The notes beneath the pieces are model-generated. The model searched no databases, had not been told where the DNA came from, and saw only the letters and a program-made list of their open reading frames with translations. Below, in pieces: positions 26,101-35,776 of a stretch of DNA of 64,000 nt. Position 1 is the stretch's first letter, and every line of letters begins with the position of its first letter. This DNA is from Gnetum montanum (lineage: Eukaryota; Streptophyta; Gnetopsida; Gnetales; Gnetaceae), in the NCBI GenBank assembly GCA_015680685.1, contig MNCI01007710.1, positions 161,271-225,270 on the forward strand, read 5' to 3'. A program made the translations under genes and the position numbers.

Positions 26101-27194
26101 AATGTCGTATGCCATCCAAAAGCCAAATAAATAAGTTGGTCTAAACAAGTTATTAAACAAAAAAGAATGTCACATAGAGTAAAATGGGGAAGCAATGAGA
26201 TTTTGCAGGCTTGTCATTGCCTGCATAGACTTTGGAGCTGGAACTCCGATGACATGTAGCTAAGGCACATTACTTGCATTGTAAACAGGTTCGATCCCAA
26301 TGCTCAATTCCAGATGCTGCTACTGAAACATACTGAAACTGAATCCTATAGAATGGATCTCATGATCTTCACATGAGCTTAAAAAAAGACATCAGTTTCA
26401 ATTTAAAATCGTAATCATCGATCCGATCTTCTGTAATATGTATGACTGTAGAGTACTATAATGTTAAATAGTTAGAAGTCCATCAGCTTTAAATGAAGCA
26501 ATTCTGCAAGCCAAACAAGTTAGAGACACCAACTTCACTATCCTAAAATTGAAGAACTCCAACAAATTATCCCTTATGCGATACGCTATAATTTCTTGTG
26601 TCGTGTTTGTGTAAACGTAAGGTGATTCGCTGGTCCCCGACAGTTTTCATGTCAAATATCCGTGATGCGGTTGTGAACCACAGAATTCATCTATTCTCTC
26701 CAATCAAAACTCTACAGAAATCTGAGCAAATTGCAGAATCCGAAGAAAAAACTTCAACAATCAAACAAACCTTTAAGGAAAAAAAAAACAAAACCACTCC
26801 AAAATCAAACAAGAATTTTGCGCTGAAAACCCTAATGCACCACCAGAAAAAGAAGACGAGGCAGAAGCATACGAACATGGACTTGATATCTAAGGGCGAG
26901 GCCGGGCAAGGTATCAGAGCGCGTGAGGGTATGAGAGATGGCAAAGCGAGAGATGGAATTGTCGTGCCAGAAAGCGGTGGAAGAAGGCAGGCCCAGGATT
27001 CGCTTGATCTTCCATGGCGCAGTGAAAGCCCGGACGCGCACTTTGGGCTGCGAAGCGATGCAATTCCAGGCCCTGCACACGCACGCCGCCTTCGCCAGTC
27101 CTGCGCTGCTCAGTCGTTCCAGAATACTTTGCCACACATCCGTCGGCAGCGATCCCCACTCCACACTGCAGTTGTTGTTCATCCGAGCTTCCAT
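14161..27194 (-). CDS. F-box protein with LysM domain, two exons
   Basis: Exon 1 is 27194-26877 (106 codons) and exon 2 is 14532-14161 (123 codons plus TAA), giving 229 aa. Residues 13-52 form the F-box (WGSLPTDVWQSILERLSS, then CVCRAWNCIAS), which would bind a SKP1-like adaptor of an SCF ubiquitin ligase. Residues about 86-132 form a LysM domain (FAISHTLTRSDTLPGLALRY, then RLNNMMSDHGIYSRERVL). The C-terminal third (AEYYLSISNGDIRLALQQF) matches what I recall of the Arabidopsis At1g55000 F-box/LysM family in order and length. With no signal peptide it is probably cytoplasmic or nuclear. The join is phase 0: donor CAT|GTTCGT, acceptor TTTACAG|GCG. The donor is weak, but a nearby GTATG gives a stop at once. 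ATG 27194 is chosen because upstream in-frame starts are TTG only. Both exons are open. Confidence 0.85.
15684..15698. repeat. Left target-site duplication of L1 LINE
   Basis: TTAGATGACAAAATT, identical to 21629-21643. It directly flanks the 5' end of the LINE. Confidence 0.9.
16036..16972 (+). pseudogene. L1 ORF1 (gag-like, DUF4283 and CCHC zinc knuckle)
   Basis: The segment at 16036-16251 carries the plant LINE ORF1 pattern: IAKWMQTTWKVGDVGVWCL, then a hydrophobic strand, then VEERDRVLTGGPRSMGRKAL, as in DUF4283. The reading resumes with WIRAFGIPWEMW-like sequence near 16310. A CX2CX4HX4C knuckle, CATCGKAGHLAANC, is at about 16579-16620. ORF1 proteins of this type bind the LINE RNA. Stops and a frame change near 16252 and 16450 break it. 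The Gly-rich 5' stretch at 15715-16006 may be its N-terminal part. Confidence 0.75.
17122..20580 (+). pseudogene. L1 ORF2: endonuclease and RT, decayed
   Basis: Starts with MKILSWNCRCQGT at 17122, the typical N-terminus of the plant L1 endonuclease. The C-terminal endonuclease part at 17618-17869 has CKFTWSNRR, SRIDRVWV and ASDHHSLSC. RT runs from about 18388: KNNKAPGLDRWPIEFF, AGFLKGHFLQDQV, KLDIMKAYDTV, GLRQGDPLSPLLF, then the catalytic YTDD near 19110 (the usual form is YADD). A C-terminal stretch at 19439-19846 (HLVCWENIAKPKNVGGIDL) is followed by a zinc-binding-like WLPNKIKVFIWLV and CPLCMENTKTINHLI-like region near 19870-20030. Stops and frameshifts interrupt every domain. Confidence 0.82.
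20581..21621 (+). other. 3' region of the L1 LINE
   Basis: Still between the target duplications. Short frames on both strands have no motif I recognise. It ends in a T-rich then AATAAAGCCTGAAC segment before the A-run. Confidence 0.5.
21629..21643. repeat. Right target-site duplication of L1 LINE
   Basis: Identical 15-bp copy of 15684-15698, immediately after the A-run. Confidence 0.9.
21644..24060 (+). pseudogene. RTE-type non-LTR retrotransposon, 5'-truncated and decayed
   Basis: The endonuclease C-terminal part has CDVAIANTYFKKRTEYLITY (about 21750-21815) and CKDCKVIPKECIATQ (21860-21905), the RTE-clade signature. A connector KYIKWWNLKED follows. RT at 22780-23330 has NYKGIKLMSHTMKLWEKVIE, QLGFMPRRTTIEAIFLIRQL, FIHLEKAYDKVP, LSPYIFAIIMD, then FANDIVLVD, where the second catalytic position of FADD is Asn. 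The C-terminus at 23713-23990 has LKWFGHAQRR and ALDRGKW. It ends in a GATGATGATAACGAAGTTGATGAT tract (about 24028-24051), like the simple-repeat tails of plant RTE elements. Multiple stops. The L1 LINE inserted at its left edge. Confidence 0.85.
24061..26876. other. Intron sequence between RTE remnant and exon 1
   Basis: AT-rich, with no supported gene apart from the tandem repeat listed separately. Small frames at 24134-24346 (minus), 24527-24775 (plus) and 25894-26130 (plus) have no motif I recognise. Confidence 0.5.
25414..25560. repeat. Perfect tandem repeat, 3 x 49 bp
   Basis: Three units starting at 25414, 25463 and 25512, each beginning AGTGCAACTCTTTAAGATT, with no mismatch seen. An internal TTGATCA palindrome-like core recurs in each unit. 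Lies in the intron. Confidence 0.95.
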
Positions 27195-27250
27195 TGCTGA
27201 TATTTCTGCATGATCTGCTGCTGCAAACAAACACCTTTTGTCATCTATTT

Positions 27251-27315
27251 GCCTGCCGCGCTGCTAAAAAGGGCAGGTCGCTCCATTTTTTGGATACCAA
27301 CTGAGCTACCTGGCC
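27251..27315 (-). other. tRNA-like fragment upstream of the F-box gene
   Basis: On the minus strand, GGCCAGGTAGCTCAGTTGGTA has the layout of a tRNA 5' end with a consensus A box (TAGCTCAGTTGG). GCTC can pair with a GAGC downstream, as in a D-stem, but with 11 extra bases in the loop. A second stem CCTGCC...GGCAGG follows. No B box or T-arm is seen, so it is not a working tRNA. It may be a tRNA-derived SINE relic or chance. Confidence 0.35.
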
Positions 27316-27367
27316 TGGAAATTTGTGTCGTGTTTGGGAATTAAGATAATTGCACCAGGGCCAGTCA

Positions 27368-27415
27368 CATGGCATGGATTTTGGGGCATGGCATGGATTT
27401 TGGGGCATGGCATGG
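27368..27415. repeat. 19-bp tandem repeat, 2.5 copies
   Basis: CATGGCATGGATTTTGGGG twice in a row, then CATGGCATGG. Lies about 180 bp upstream of the F-box ATG. Confidence 0.9.
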
Positions 27416-28454
27416 CTTGTAATGACGGTGAAAGAAGTGGTATGATCTCCTGGCTGGTCACATGTACTTAAGTTTCACCCTGGGTTTTTTTTGACAATTT
27501 AAAATAGTGCGTTTAAATGCCCTTCCGGTTTTTAATTTTGTTGTTAGTGTTTTTAACCGCGGCAGAGAAGAACACGATTACTTCTTTTTTTTTTTGCAGA
27601 AGAGAGGCATAGCAGCACCGCCGCAACGACAGCAATTACAAATTTCTTTATTGCAGAGGCATCATTGTTGGAGGTTTTTTATAGCAAATACAAACTTTTT
27701 TCCTTCCGTAAGTGCTCTTCGTAGATTATTGGAAGCACTTCGCATTTCTCGTAAAGTAGCTTTGCTTTCAGAAATTTCAGATGTGGTCGTGTATTCATTT
27801 ACAAAATCCTTTTTAGCTTTGATACGGTAGGTAGTGACTTGCTCTACTATGTCGGCAAACAAAAACATGTAAAAATATTTAGCTAAGAAAAAACAGGAAT
27901 AACAGTGTTAAAAATATACAGTTTTTTTTTTTTTTAATAACAATTGCAATGTTGCTTCTTACATGAATTTCACAGCAACATTTGCTGCAGAAATCTTGCA
28001 TCGCTTAAACGCCACAAATGTTGTATGGCTTAAAAGGAGGTAAAATTTTAGACGAAAAATCGTGAGCATTTTATTTTGCTTAGCTTGGTGCCTTTTCCTT
28101 TTACAAGAGAGTTGTAAGCCATAATTCAATCAAATTAATGTTCAAAAGACCATGGCTCCTACAGAAAACAACGCTCTTAACTGCGGCATCACTATTCATA
28201 TATGACCTTTAGATAACCATGGCGAGCCATAACGGTATAAAACCATGCCATGTGATTGGACCCTCGTAGCACTTGCGACTCCAAACCATAATTATGCTAG
28301 GAAGGTTGGTTGGTTGGGTTTAGGTTCTTTTTTTTTTAATTCCTCATCTTGTTTAATATTAATATTTAAAGAAAATTGCACAACCAAAAAATATGAATAA
28401 TAAGCAATGAAAATTCACATGCACAAGTAGACAATATACGAGAGTGTTGGACCC

Positions 28455-31400
28455 CATAAAAGAATAATAATATTTTAAAAAATTGAGTACACCACATTCT
28501 TAAAGAAAGTCTAAAGAAAAAGCCTAATGGTTTTAGGAATATCTTTTCAAGCTTTCATCCTTACAATCAATCTTGAAAGACCTCTCCTTGAGGTACGAAA
28601 AAGATAAGGCCTTATTCAAAAAAGTCTTAACAAGTTTTCACTTCCTACTAAAAGGTTGCTTGTAAACACAAGGAGAAAAATCTCCTTGATGATAAAAGAA
28701 TACAACAATTAGAAATAAGATTAAATAGCAACAAATGCTTAAAGTTTCCCATCCTTTAGCCTCCAAAACAAAAAGAAATTAATATGGTAAAAAACAAATT
28801 AATTGTTCAACTTTTACTATGAGCTTGATTGCTTTAAGATTTACTTGAAAAGCAACATCTTTGAGAATCTAGTATTTAACTCCTTAAGAGAGGTTATAAT
28901 TATGCTTTTTCTGCTAAAAAATAACTACATACGAGAGCTTCCAAATAGAGTAGAGAACTAGTGGTCGAAGATATTTCCAAATGCAAAAAAATGAAGTAGA
29001 CAAAGCAAGCTGATCACCAAGAATGACTTCATACTTGATCAAAAGTATGAATAACAAATTTTCAATATCCATTTCTAAACATGTTGAATAACAAAACACT
29101 CGAAGAAAAAACATGAAAAAATGAGTCTTCACTTCTACAAAGAGGACCTTGAGGAGAAACATTTCTCATATGTTTAAGATGAGTGCCAATAGAAAAACTT
29201 GATGAATTAGATTACGAATTTTAGAAAATTTATGAGTTCTCCAAATATCTTTCATTTTTATCATCCAAAAATGCGATGATACTTGCATTTTCTAAGCCTT
29301 ATTAAATTTGTTATGAACAAAATCATTCTTTGTAATAATCTTGTAAGAAACTTTCGAATTAAAAGAAAAAACAGATTGTCATCCTTCCAAAAATATGTGG
29401 AAAAGTCTGATGCAAAACATTGTCGACTTTAAATAAATTCTTAAGATTAGAAATTAAGTTTTCAAAATTCTTTTTACTCTTTCTATTCAAACTATAGAGG
29501 CTAGAAGCTTCATTACAATAAATCCATCTATCATGCATATCTAAATAAAAAACTATAGTGATACCAAATTTACTATAAGTGGTATACAATCAAGATGCAT
29601 TAGCAGCACAAGCTTCTTCATTAAAAGGAAGCCACTATGGGCTAATTTGCTTAAACATATCTTCTAAAACTATAATATGATTGTAATTCTAATATTTACT
29701 AAACTTGCACCATGTCTTCCAAATTTATTTAAGAACTAAAGAACCAAGAATAGAAATGGCATGAGGAAAGAGAAGATAGTGAAAAAAGTTATTAGAAGAC
29801 CAACTATTATCATTTTTAGATTTTCCTTACATAACTCTGTTTCTTAAAAGGAGCATCTAAGCATCATCTCCATTAATGCATATTGCAAACCATTTTGCTA
29901 CAAGAAAAATACCTTGGTTATAATTAGGTTGAATCTTTCATCTTTCTTGATACCAATGCCAAATTTATAAGGCCATTGAAGATATCACTAGACTTGAGTA
30001 GACTAGTTTTGTTAAAGGTAGACATATCTTAAATAATGTTATTACAACTTCAAAGAGAATGTCGTGTGATTTTGATATTAATCAAGAAATTACTTTTATT
30101 AAGTTAGATTATGCTAAAGCTTATAACAGGATTGAATAGAATTTCATTATTTCTTGTCTTTTAAACTAGGATTTGATGATTATTTTATTCAGCTTATCTA
30201 TACCCTACTTAATGACGGTAATGTTTGAGTTGTTACTTATTTTGTATTAAGTTCTTGCTTTTCTCTTTAATGGTTAGTTTGTCAAGGTTGTCCTCTAGCT
30301 TTCTTTCTTTTTATTATTACTATAGACTTTTTTTCGCATAATCTACATTATGATTTACAAAAAAATATCATTAAGGGAATTTTAATTGATGATCAAGATA
30401 TGCAATTAATTAACATGCACTTTGTAAATGATTTTTTTTTATGATTAACAATTTTCTAAGATATATCAATACTCTTTTAGCTAGAGTAGAAGATTACTAC
30501 ATGTTATCTAGCTCTTGAATCGAATAGCAAAAATATGTTATTTATTATATTGAAGAGTGGGTTACTCTTAAGCCTTGAAAAATCTTGAAAAAAAATTTCT
30601 ATCTTCAAAATTTTAGGAATATATTCTTCTTTTGAGCCTAATGTTACTATTTGGTGGAATTATGTGGTTGATAAAATTGAAAAAAAAAACCTTGATAAAT
30701 GGAAAGAAAAAAAAAGTTCACCCTTGCCAACAAAGTTTAAGTAATTAAGCAAATGCTTCATTCAACTCATGTTTATTACTTTAGTTATTGGGCTTCTTCT
30801 AAAACTTCTTATGATAGAATTGATCTTATTATATGTGATTTTCTTTAGTCTTTAAGCAACATAGAAAAGATTTGTTAAGAAGAATAATAGGCCTTCAATT
30901 ACCAATATGTTGAAGATCTTTATTCTTATAAAGAAGATAAATCATAACTTTATTAATAGTTTTACCAAGAAAAGCTTTGTTAATGGCTTCTTGAAAAACA
31001 TAAAAGAGATTATGTTCAACAATGTTCCAATGCTTCTTAAAAAATTTAATTGAAAATTCATCAAAACCTAAACTTTAGTATATGTTAAACTAAAGGCCAT
31101 TACTATGATTTTTTTCACTATAATTTCTACTTCAAGAATACTTCAATGTGCTTCTATTATAAGATAAGGAATATGCATACTAGAGGCCTAGAAGGATTCC
31201 TTGCTAAAACCTTCAAAAGAAAAAAATAAAAGAAAAATGATTTGATAAAAAATTATTAATAGTTTAAAGATCTACAATGATGGAATCATTTATATAAAGT
31301 AATTCTAGTTTAGGTACTTGATCCTTTCCTTTTAAAAATTTAAAAAATTCCTTACAAGGTTCATCTTCAATTGTTAATCAACTCATGCAACTTTTAGTTG

Positions 31401-31990
31401 ATAGATTTTATAAGATCTTCTTCAATGTGACACTCACACTTAACAAATTACTTTCCAAATCATCTAACATAATTTTCAATTCACATGTACAACCTTACAG
31501 TTAATACTTTGAAAAAATTATGAAGAAATTAATATTAGCAGAGAGAAAGATCCCACTCCTAACAACATTTATATCACTTTTCAATATCCATGCTTGAACT
31601 TAAAATAACAAACGAATTAAAGATAGAGAGTTGTGGATTAATACTAATATTTGTATCAAAGAAAGAAAATGTTAGCACATCTTCTAGAAGATCTTCACTT
31701 GGTCACTTATTATTAATCTTCTATTAAGAATCTTTACCACTATCTATAACCTTCTTATTGACACTATTCCTATCAAACAAGGAAAAATTTGCCTTACAAG
31801 CTATCTATCCATGCTCCTTAATACTTTTTCTAGTACTAGCAGAAATATACGTCGGAGCTTCTATCTTTACTAATTCTTTATTGACATTTGATCATTCTTA
31901 TTATTGACATGAACTTGATTTTTTACATCTTAAACTTCATATTGGATTTTTCTATCTATAACTTCAACACATTTTTTCTTTCCTTAAAAA
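28455..31990 (-). mobile_element. L1-type LINE with an internal inversion
   Basis: Minus-strand readings give an RT N-terminal part at about 31100-30870 (EFSIKFFKKHWNIVE, NRPIILLN-like) and a late RT/zinc-binding part at 29960-28900 (MFKQISP, IGTHLKHMRNVSPQ, EDSFFHVFSSS). Between them, 29970-30865 reads on the plus strand instead: FVKGRHILNNVI, ITFIKLDYAKAYNRIE, CQGCPLAFFLF, then MHFVNDFF in place of the FADD box. The 3' end (near 28455) has a GGGGTCCAACAC-type motif like the end of the LINE at 34-39.9 kb, so they are related. The ORF1 and endonuclease parts toward 31990 are too decayed for a firm border. Non-functional. Confidence 0.75.
29970..30865 (+). pseudogene. Inverted RT segment of the LINE
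   Basis: Central RT motifs in plus orientation (KLDYAKAYNRI, CQGCPLAF, MHFVND, then WNYVVDKIEKK-like and YDRIDLIICDFL). They fill the gap between the minus-strand RT start and the minus-strand tail. Several stops. Confidence 0.75.
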
Positions 31991-32330
31991 TATATTTTTT
32001 TAATTAGAAAAGGATAAGCATTAAACAAAAATTGCACAACAAGGGTGGATAAAGGCATCTATACACAACCTTATGGGTTCATCAAAATGAATAGGGCATG
32101 CTCTAATGATCCACTAAAACATCCATACTTGAACTTAAAATAGCCAAAGGATTCAAGATAGAGAGTTGTGGCTTAATATTAAAACTAAAATTCTTTTATT
32201 ACGTCAAGAGATCCTTAGGTTCTTTTGTGAAACACCACTAATTTCGGCCTAACACTTGAAACAAGAACAACATAGAGCCCCTTGAGCTTTTGGGAGGCAA
32301 AAAGTTGACTAAGGCATGTAACTTATGCTA
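31991..32330. other. Unassigned AT-rich spacer
   Basis: No motif recognised. It may be the decayed 5' end of the LINE on the left or the start of the repeat-bearing unit on the right. Confidence 0.3.
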
Positions 32331-32331
32331 A

Positions 32332-32960
32332 GGTCACGCTGGCAGCGTGAGTACAGCATGAGTAACTCTGATAGCTTTAAAATCAAGTCAAAAATGGTCC
32401 AAATCTGAGGGTGAAACCTATCCTTGAGAGTCACTGCCGTCCACTTCAAGTTTCAGCATTCGGGAGTTCAAATTTCAGGTCAAATGGCACAAATTTTCAC
32501 ACACACGCTGTGGTCACATTGAGGTCACTCTGGCAGCGTGAGTACAGCGTGACCAACTCTAACAGCCCCAAAACTGAGTCAAAATGATCTGATTTCCAAC
32601 ATCCAAGTCATCCTCAGGGTTCATGATCGACAACCTCAAGTTCCAGCCTTTAGAATTCCAGATTTCAGTCCAAAATTGCAAGTTTCTGTAGCTTATGTTG
32701 TGGTCACACTGCACTCACGCTGGTAGCGTGAGTCTAGCGTGAGCTACCCAAAAGTGATGTAAAAAAAAGGCACATCAAGCTCAATTTTTGACTTGTAGAT
32801 TGTCCCAAGGTTAACCACAATCAGGCAATTGTTGTCCTCAAGAAACAGGAGTTCAAAATTTGATGCAAAATGTATCATTTTAGCTCACTCATGCTGAGGT
32901 CATGCTGGCAGTGTGAGTATAGCATGAATGTAGCATGAGCACGCTGAGGACATGCCAAGA
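32332..32960. repeat. Four diverged tandem copies of a ~190-bp repeat
   Basis: The word GG(C/T)AG(C/T)GTGAGT recurs at 32341, 32532, 32722 and 32907, spacing 191, 190 and 185. Each is preceded by GGTCA(C/T)-type sequence and followed by a TAGC(A/G)TGA word. Flanking sequence in each unit also matches in part (a 'caagttccag...' block). Individual units are clearly diverged. Confidence 0.8.
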
Positions 32961-34003
32961 CAAAATCAACTCACGCTGGAAGTCCTGGTCAAGCAAAGAC
33001 GTCTCAGATAGCCACAAAACCACTCACATCGACATCTTGCAGTAGTCAATTCAGAGATCGAGAAGATTCAAGTGAGCCAGAGTCAATTTCTCTTGTTATG
33101 CATTATCATTTCCATTGTAAATTTTCATCACTCGTGAGCTTCTCAAGCTCTTACGCTCTAAATTGTATGTGCTTCCATGAGCGCAAGCTAACTTGAGTAA
33201 GCTAACACATGCTGTAAGATATAATGCACCTGGTCAAAAACGTAGCTTGCCCACACATGTCCAACTCACACATAGTTGTCCATCAGACACGTGTCACTTG
33301 ATCCATTTTCCTCTCAATTCTCAGCTGTTGATTCCATCCATGAGTTCCGCACCTAAGCCTAGCCAAACCCTATAAATACCCTATCAATTCACATAAATAG
33401 GGTTGCCAATTTTGAAGGTTGATGGCTTAGGAAGCACTAACCAGCAACTTGGGATGCTCAGACACACATAATTTCTAGCATCCAAGCACTTCTGAAACAC
33501 ATCATCCTGGGGCTTGGTGCTTGACTTACCATCCACACACGCAACTACGGTTTGACCGATGCACATCCTCTCTAAGCAATACAATACAATTCATTTTTTT
33601 TGGCCATCATATTGTTTACTCTGTTTACATTCTTTTTACATTTTGTTTGCAATACTGTTCTGTATACGCTCTATTTGCATTTTGTACATTACTATTTACA
33701 TTTCGTACATCATTAGTTATGATAACCCCAGTGCAAACCATAGTTTACGCTCGGGGAAGCCCTTAGTTGATTTGCGTGCAGACCATCCAAGGCACTCTGC
33801 CTTCATTTCCTTTTCTAGCTTACCCTCAGGTGAAGCCAGGGTCAGCTGTGTCTGCCCAATGATCTTTCAGTGTTTGTTTTCTCTTCCAACCTTACATCGA
33901 TGATTTAGGCCAGTACATTTTTGACAAAAGAAATATACATAGTATGCATAGTAAACACTTTATCAATTAAGTTACAAAATTTCCTTGGTGTTATATCAAA
34001 AAT
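32961..34003. other. Unassigned region with a promoter-like TATA box
   Basis: CCTATAAATACC at about 33368-33379 is a good plant TATA box with moderately GC-rich DNA before it. With the repeats to the left, it could be a solo LTR or the LTR of a truncated element, but I cannot find terminal repeats. Short frames at 33193-33903 have no recognised motif. Confidence 0.3.
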
Positions 34004-34012
34004 CTTAATTAA
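34004..34012. repeat. Candidate left target duplication of the LINE at 34-39.9 kb
   Basis: CTTAATTAA, also at 39909-39917 just after an A-run. It is short and AT-rich, so it could be chance. Confidence 0.5.
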
Positions 34013-34692
34013 TTCTGATGGCTTTGGGAGCATTTTTCTTCACTGGATTCCTATAATAGCTTTTTGAAATGGTAGCAGGTGGGTAGGGTGGCTACGTGCT
34101 ATCTTGGGGCCACGTTGGCTGCGGTTGGGTGGTCCTTGTGGTCCATTGTTGCGTGGATCATGCTGATTGTTGCTGCGTCATCCTTCATTCCGGTTCTGCA
34201 TCATCCAAAATTGCTGCACCTTGGGATTTCACTATGCCCTGCTACATGCCTTGAAAGAAAGCCTAGACTTGCAAAACCGCCATGGCTTGCAAAACCGCAA
34301 TCGCTTACTGAACCAAGACTACCGACAGATCTGCGGCCACATCCTGAGGAAGTTGCAGATCTACAGCCATGACCTGAGGAAGCTGTAGATCCATGCCCAC
34401 AACCACATCTATGATCTGAGAAACCCTGTAAAAGATCAAAATCCCTTGCGCTGTGGTGTTCTTGCCTACGATCAAAGCCAATCAGAACGCTGATCTTGAA
34501 CTTAATCTGTAAAAATAGACCCGTGATCTGCAAAAACCCCACAATCTGTAATTACAAATTTGGGATCTATAGGACCAGGGACAGACCTATTCCAAGCTCA
34601 GGCTCTAGAAAACCAATTAGGGGCTATGGCTGGGTGTTTTTGTGTTGCCACTATGAAGAGGCTAGGTTTGATTCATGGGTAGGCATGTCACA

Positions 34693-35590
34693 ATGGCGGA
34701 TTCATCAGGTTCTACTCTTCCTCAGGGAAGTTCTTCTACCTCACCTCCAATTGATTTCCTTTTACTTGATGATCTTTTTGAAGTAGTTTCTAAATATTTT
34801 GCAACTCGCTTTATTTTTTTTTTCAAATTGTGGGGTTCTTACCAAGGTCCCCAAGCATAAAAATTCAAGTTCAAAACCTCCTTTAGCCCCAGGGCATTCA
34901 GGTTTCTCATGCTCGATACTATGCTTGAAATTTTATTTTAGTAGAACTATCCGATGCCTCTCAGGTTGAGAAGGCTCTCTCTTTAAAAATTTTTCCAACA
35001 AGAAATGCAACTTTAATAGCATGTGCTTGGAAATTTGACTTTAATGTCAACGACCCAGCTTTTAATATAATTCCCTGTTACGTGGAATTACCCAATCTTG
35101 CACTTATTTTCTCATTTGCAGAGAGGGACATTGTGAGCACCTTGGGTCCTATTATTTTAGAGCATTGTACGGTGATTAATGGAACTCAAATTCGTCGTTA
35201 TTGTATTGAACTGGACCTTGCTCTTTGGAAGACCTCATTAACCCTTGCTGCTGGGGGAAAACTCTTCACCCAAAAAGTGGACTATTTTTACCTCCCAAAC
35301 TCGTGTAGCTATTGTCATAGGGCTGAGCATCATATATCGAAGTGCCCCATCCTAGCCAGGAAAAAACAACTTGTAGCATCTCAGAAAACCCATTCCTCAG
35401 TCACACCATTATGCCCACCCTCAGTATCCTTTAAATTCGACTCTCCTTTTCCAAAAGCTCCACAATCCTCCTCTTAGTCTTGTCCCTCCAAGCCACAAAA
35501 ACAACAATAAGGTACTCACACCTCCACCCATGTCATCCCCTATAAGGTAGTCATGGACTCAATCTTGGTGGATGAGTTCGTGGCGGGCAG
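34693..35590 (+). pseudogene. L1 ORF1 with CCHC knuckle
   Basis: ATG at 34693 starts MADSSGSTLPQGSSS, a Ser-rich N-terminus usual for plant L1 ORF1. A stop at 34858 and a frame change interrupt it. From 35082 the DUF4283-type core ends in the knuckle CSYCHRAEHHISKC (about 35310-35345), spacing CX2CX5HX3C if His is taken as the second H of the pair, so the register of the His is uncertain. A Ser/Pro tail follows. It would bind LINE RNA. Confidence 0.65.
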
Positions 35591-35776
35591 TTAAAGGAAA
35601 CGAGTCAAAGCTTCCTTCAGTTCTACTCCTCCCTCAAGCTCCTCTCCACTAAACACTTCCATGGCCCTTGTCTCCACCAACAACTCCTTTTCCCTCCTTT
35701 CAGGAATAATGAAATTTGATACTTTGACTTTCGAACCTTTCGTTGACCTCTCACCCAAACTGCCCCTTGTTTCTCC

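Larger units (their letters stand above)
14533..26876 (-). other. 12,344-bp intron of the F-box/LysM gene
   Basis: Bounded by GT (26876-26875) and AG (14534-14533) on the minus strand, joining two exons that together give one family-length protein. The intron contains an L1-type LINE, an RTE LINE remnant and a 49-bp tandem repeat. The 14563-15683 and 24060-26876 parts show no gene I can support. Confidence 0.8.
27195..28450. promoter_or_regulatory. 5' flank of the F-box/LysM gene
   Basis: No gene supported. It holds a tRNA-like stretch (27251-27315), a 19-bp tandem repeat (27368-27415) and poly-T tracts near 27585 and 27925. No clear TATA box within 100 bp of the ATG. A 68-codon minus frame (27662-27868) and a 107-codon plus frame (27507-27830) overlap; neither is recognised. 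Confidence 0.35.

Noticed and set aside
26869-26876. Alternative donor GTATG just downstream of the chosen one
   Set aside because: It breaks the phase and creates a stop directly after the junction.
26914-27234. Longer N-terminus for the F-box protein, and an alternative frame over exon 1
   Set aside because: The upstream starts are TTG or GTG. The first ATG in the F-box frame is 27194 and gives the family length.
27507-27868. Overlapping plus and minus frames upstream of the F-box gene
   Set aside because: Neither has a recognisable domain; each contradicts the other; poly-T tract inside.
33193-33903. Overlapping plus frames near the TATA box as a small gene
   Set aside because: No motif, no start context, three frames compete; left as unassigned.
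34201-34542. Gly/Ser/His-rich minus frame of 113 codons
   Set aside because: Composition comes from the short repeats in the LINE leader.
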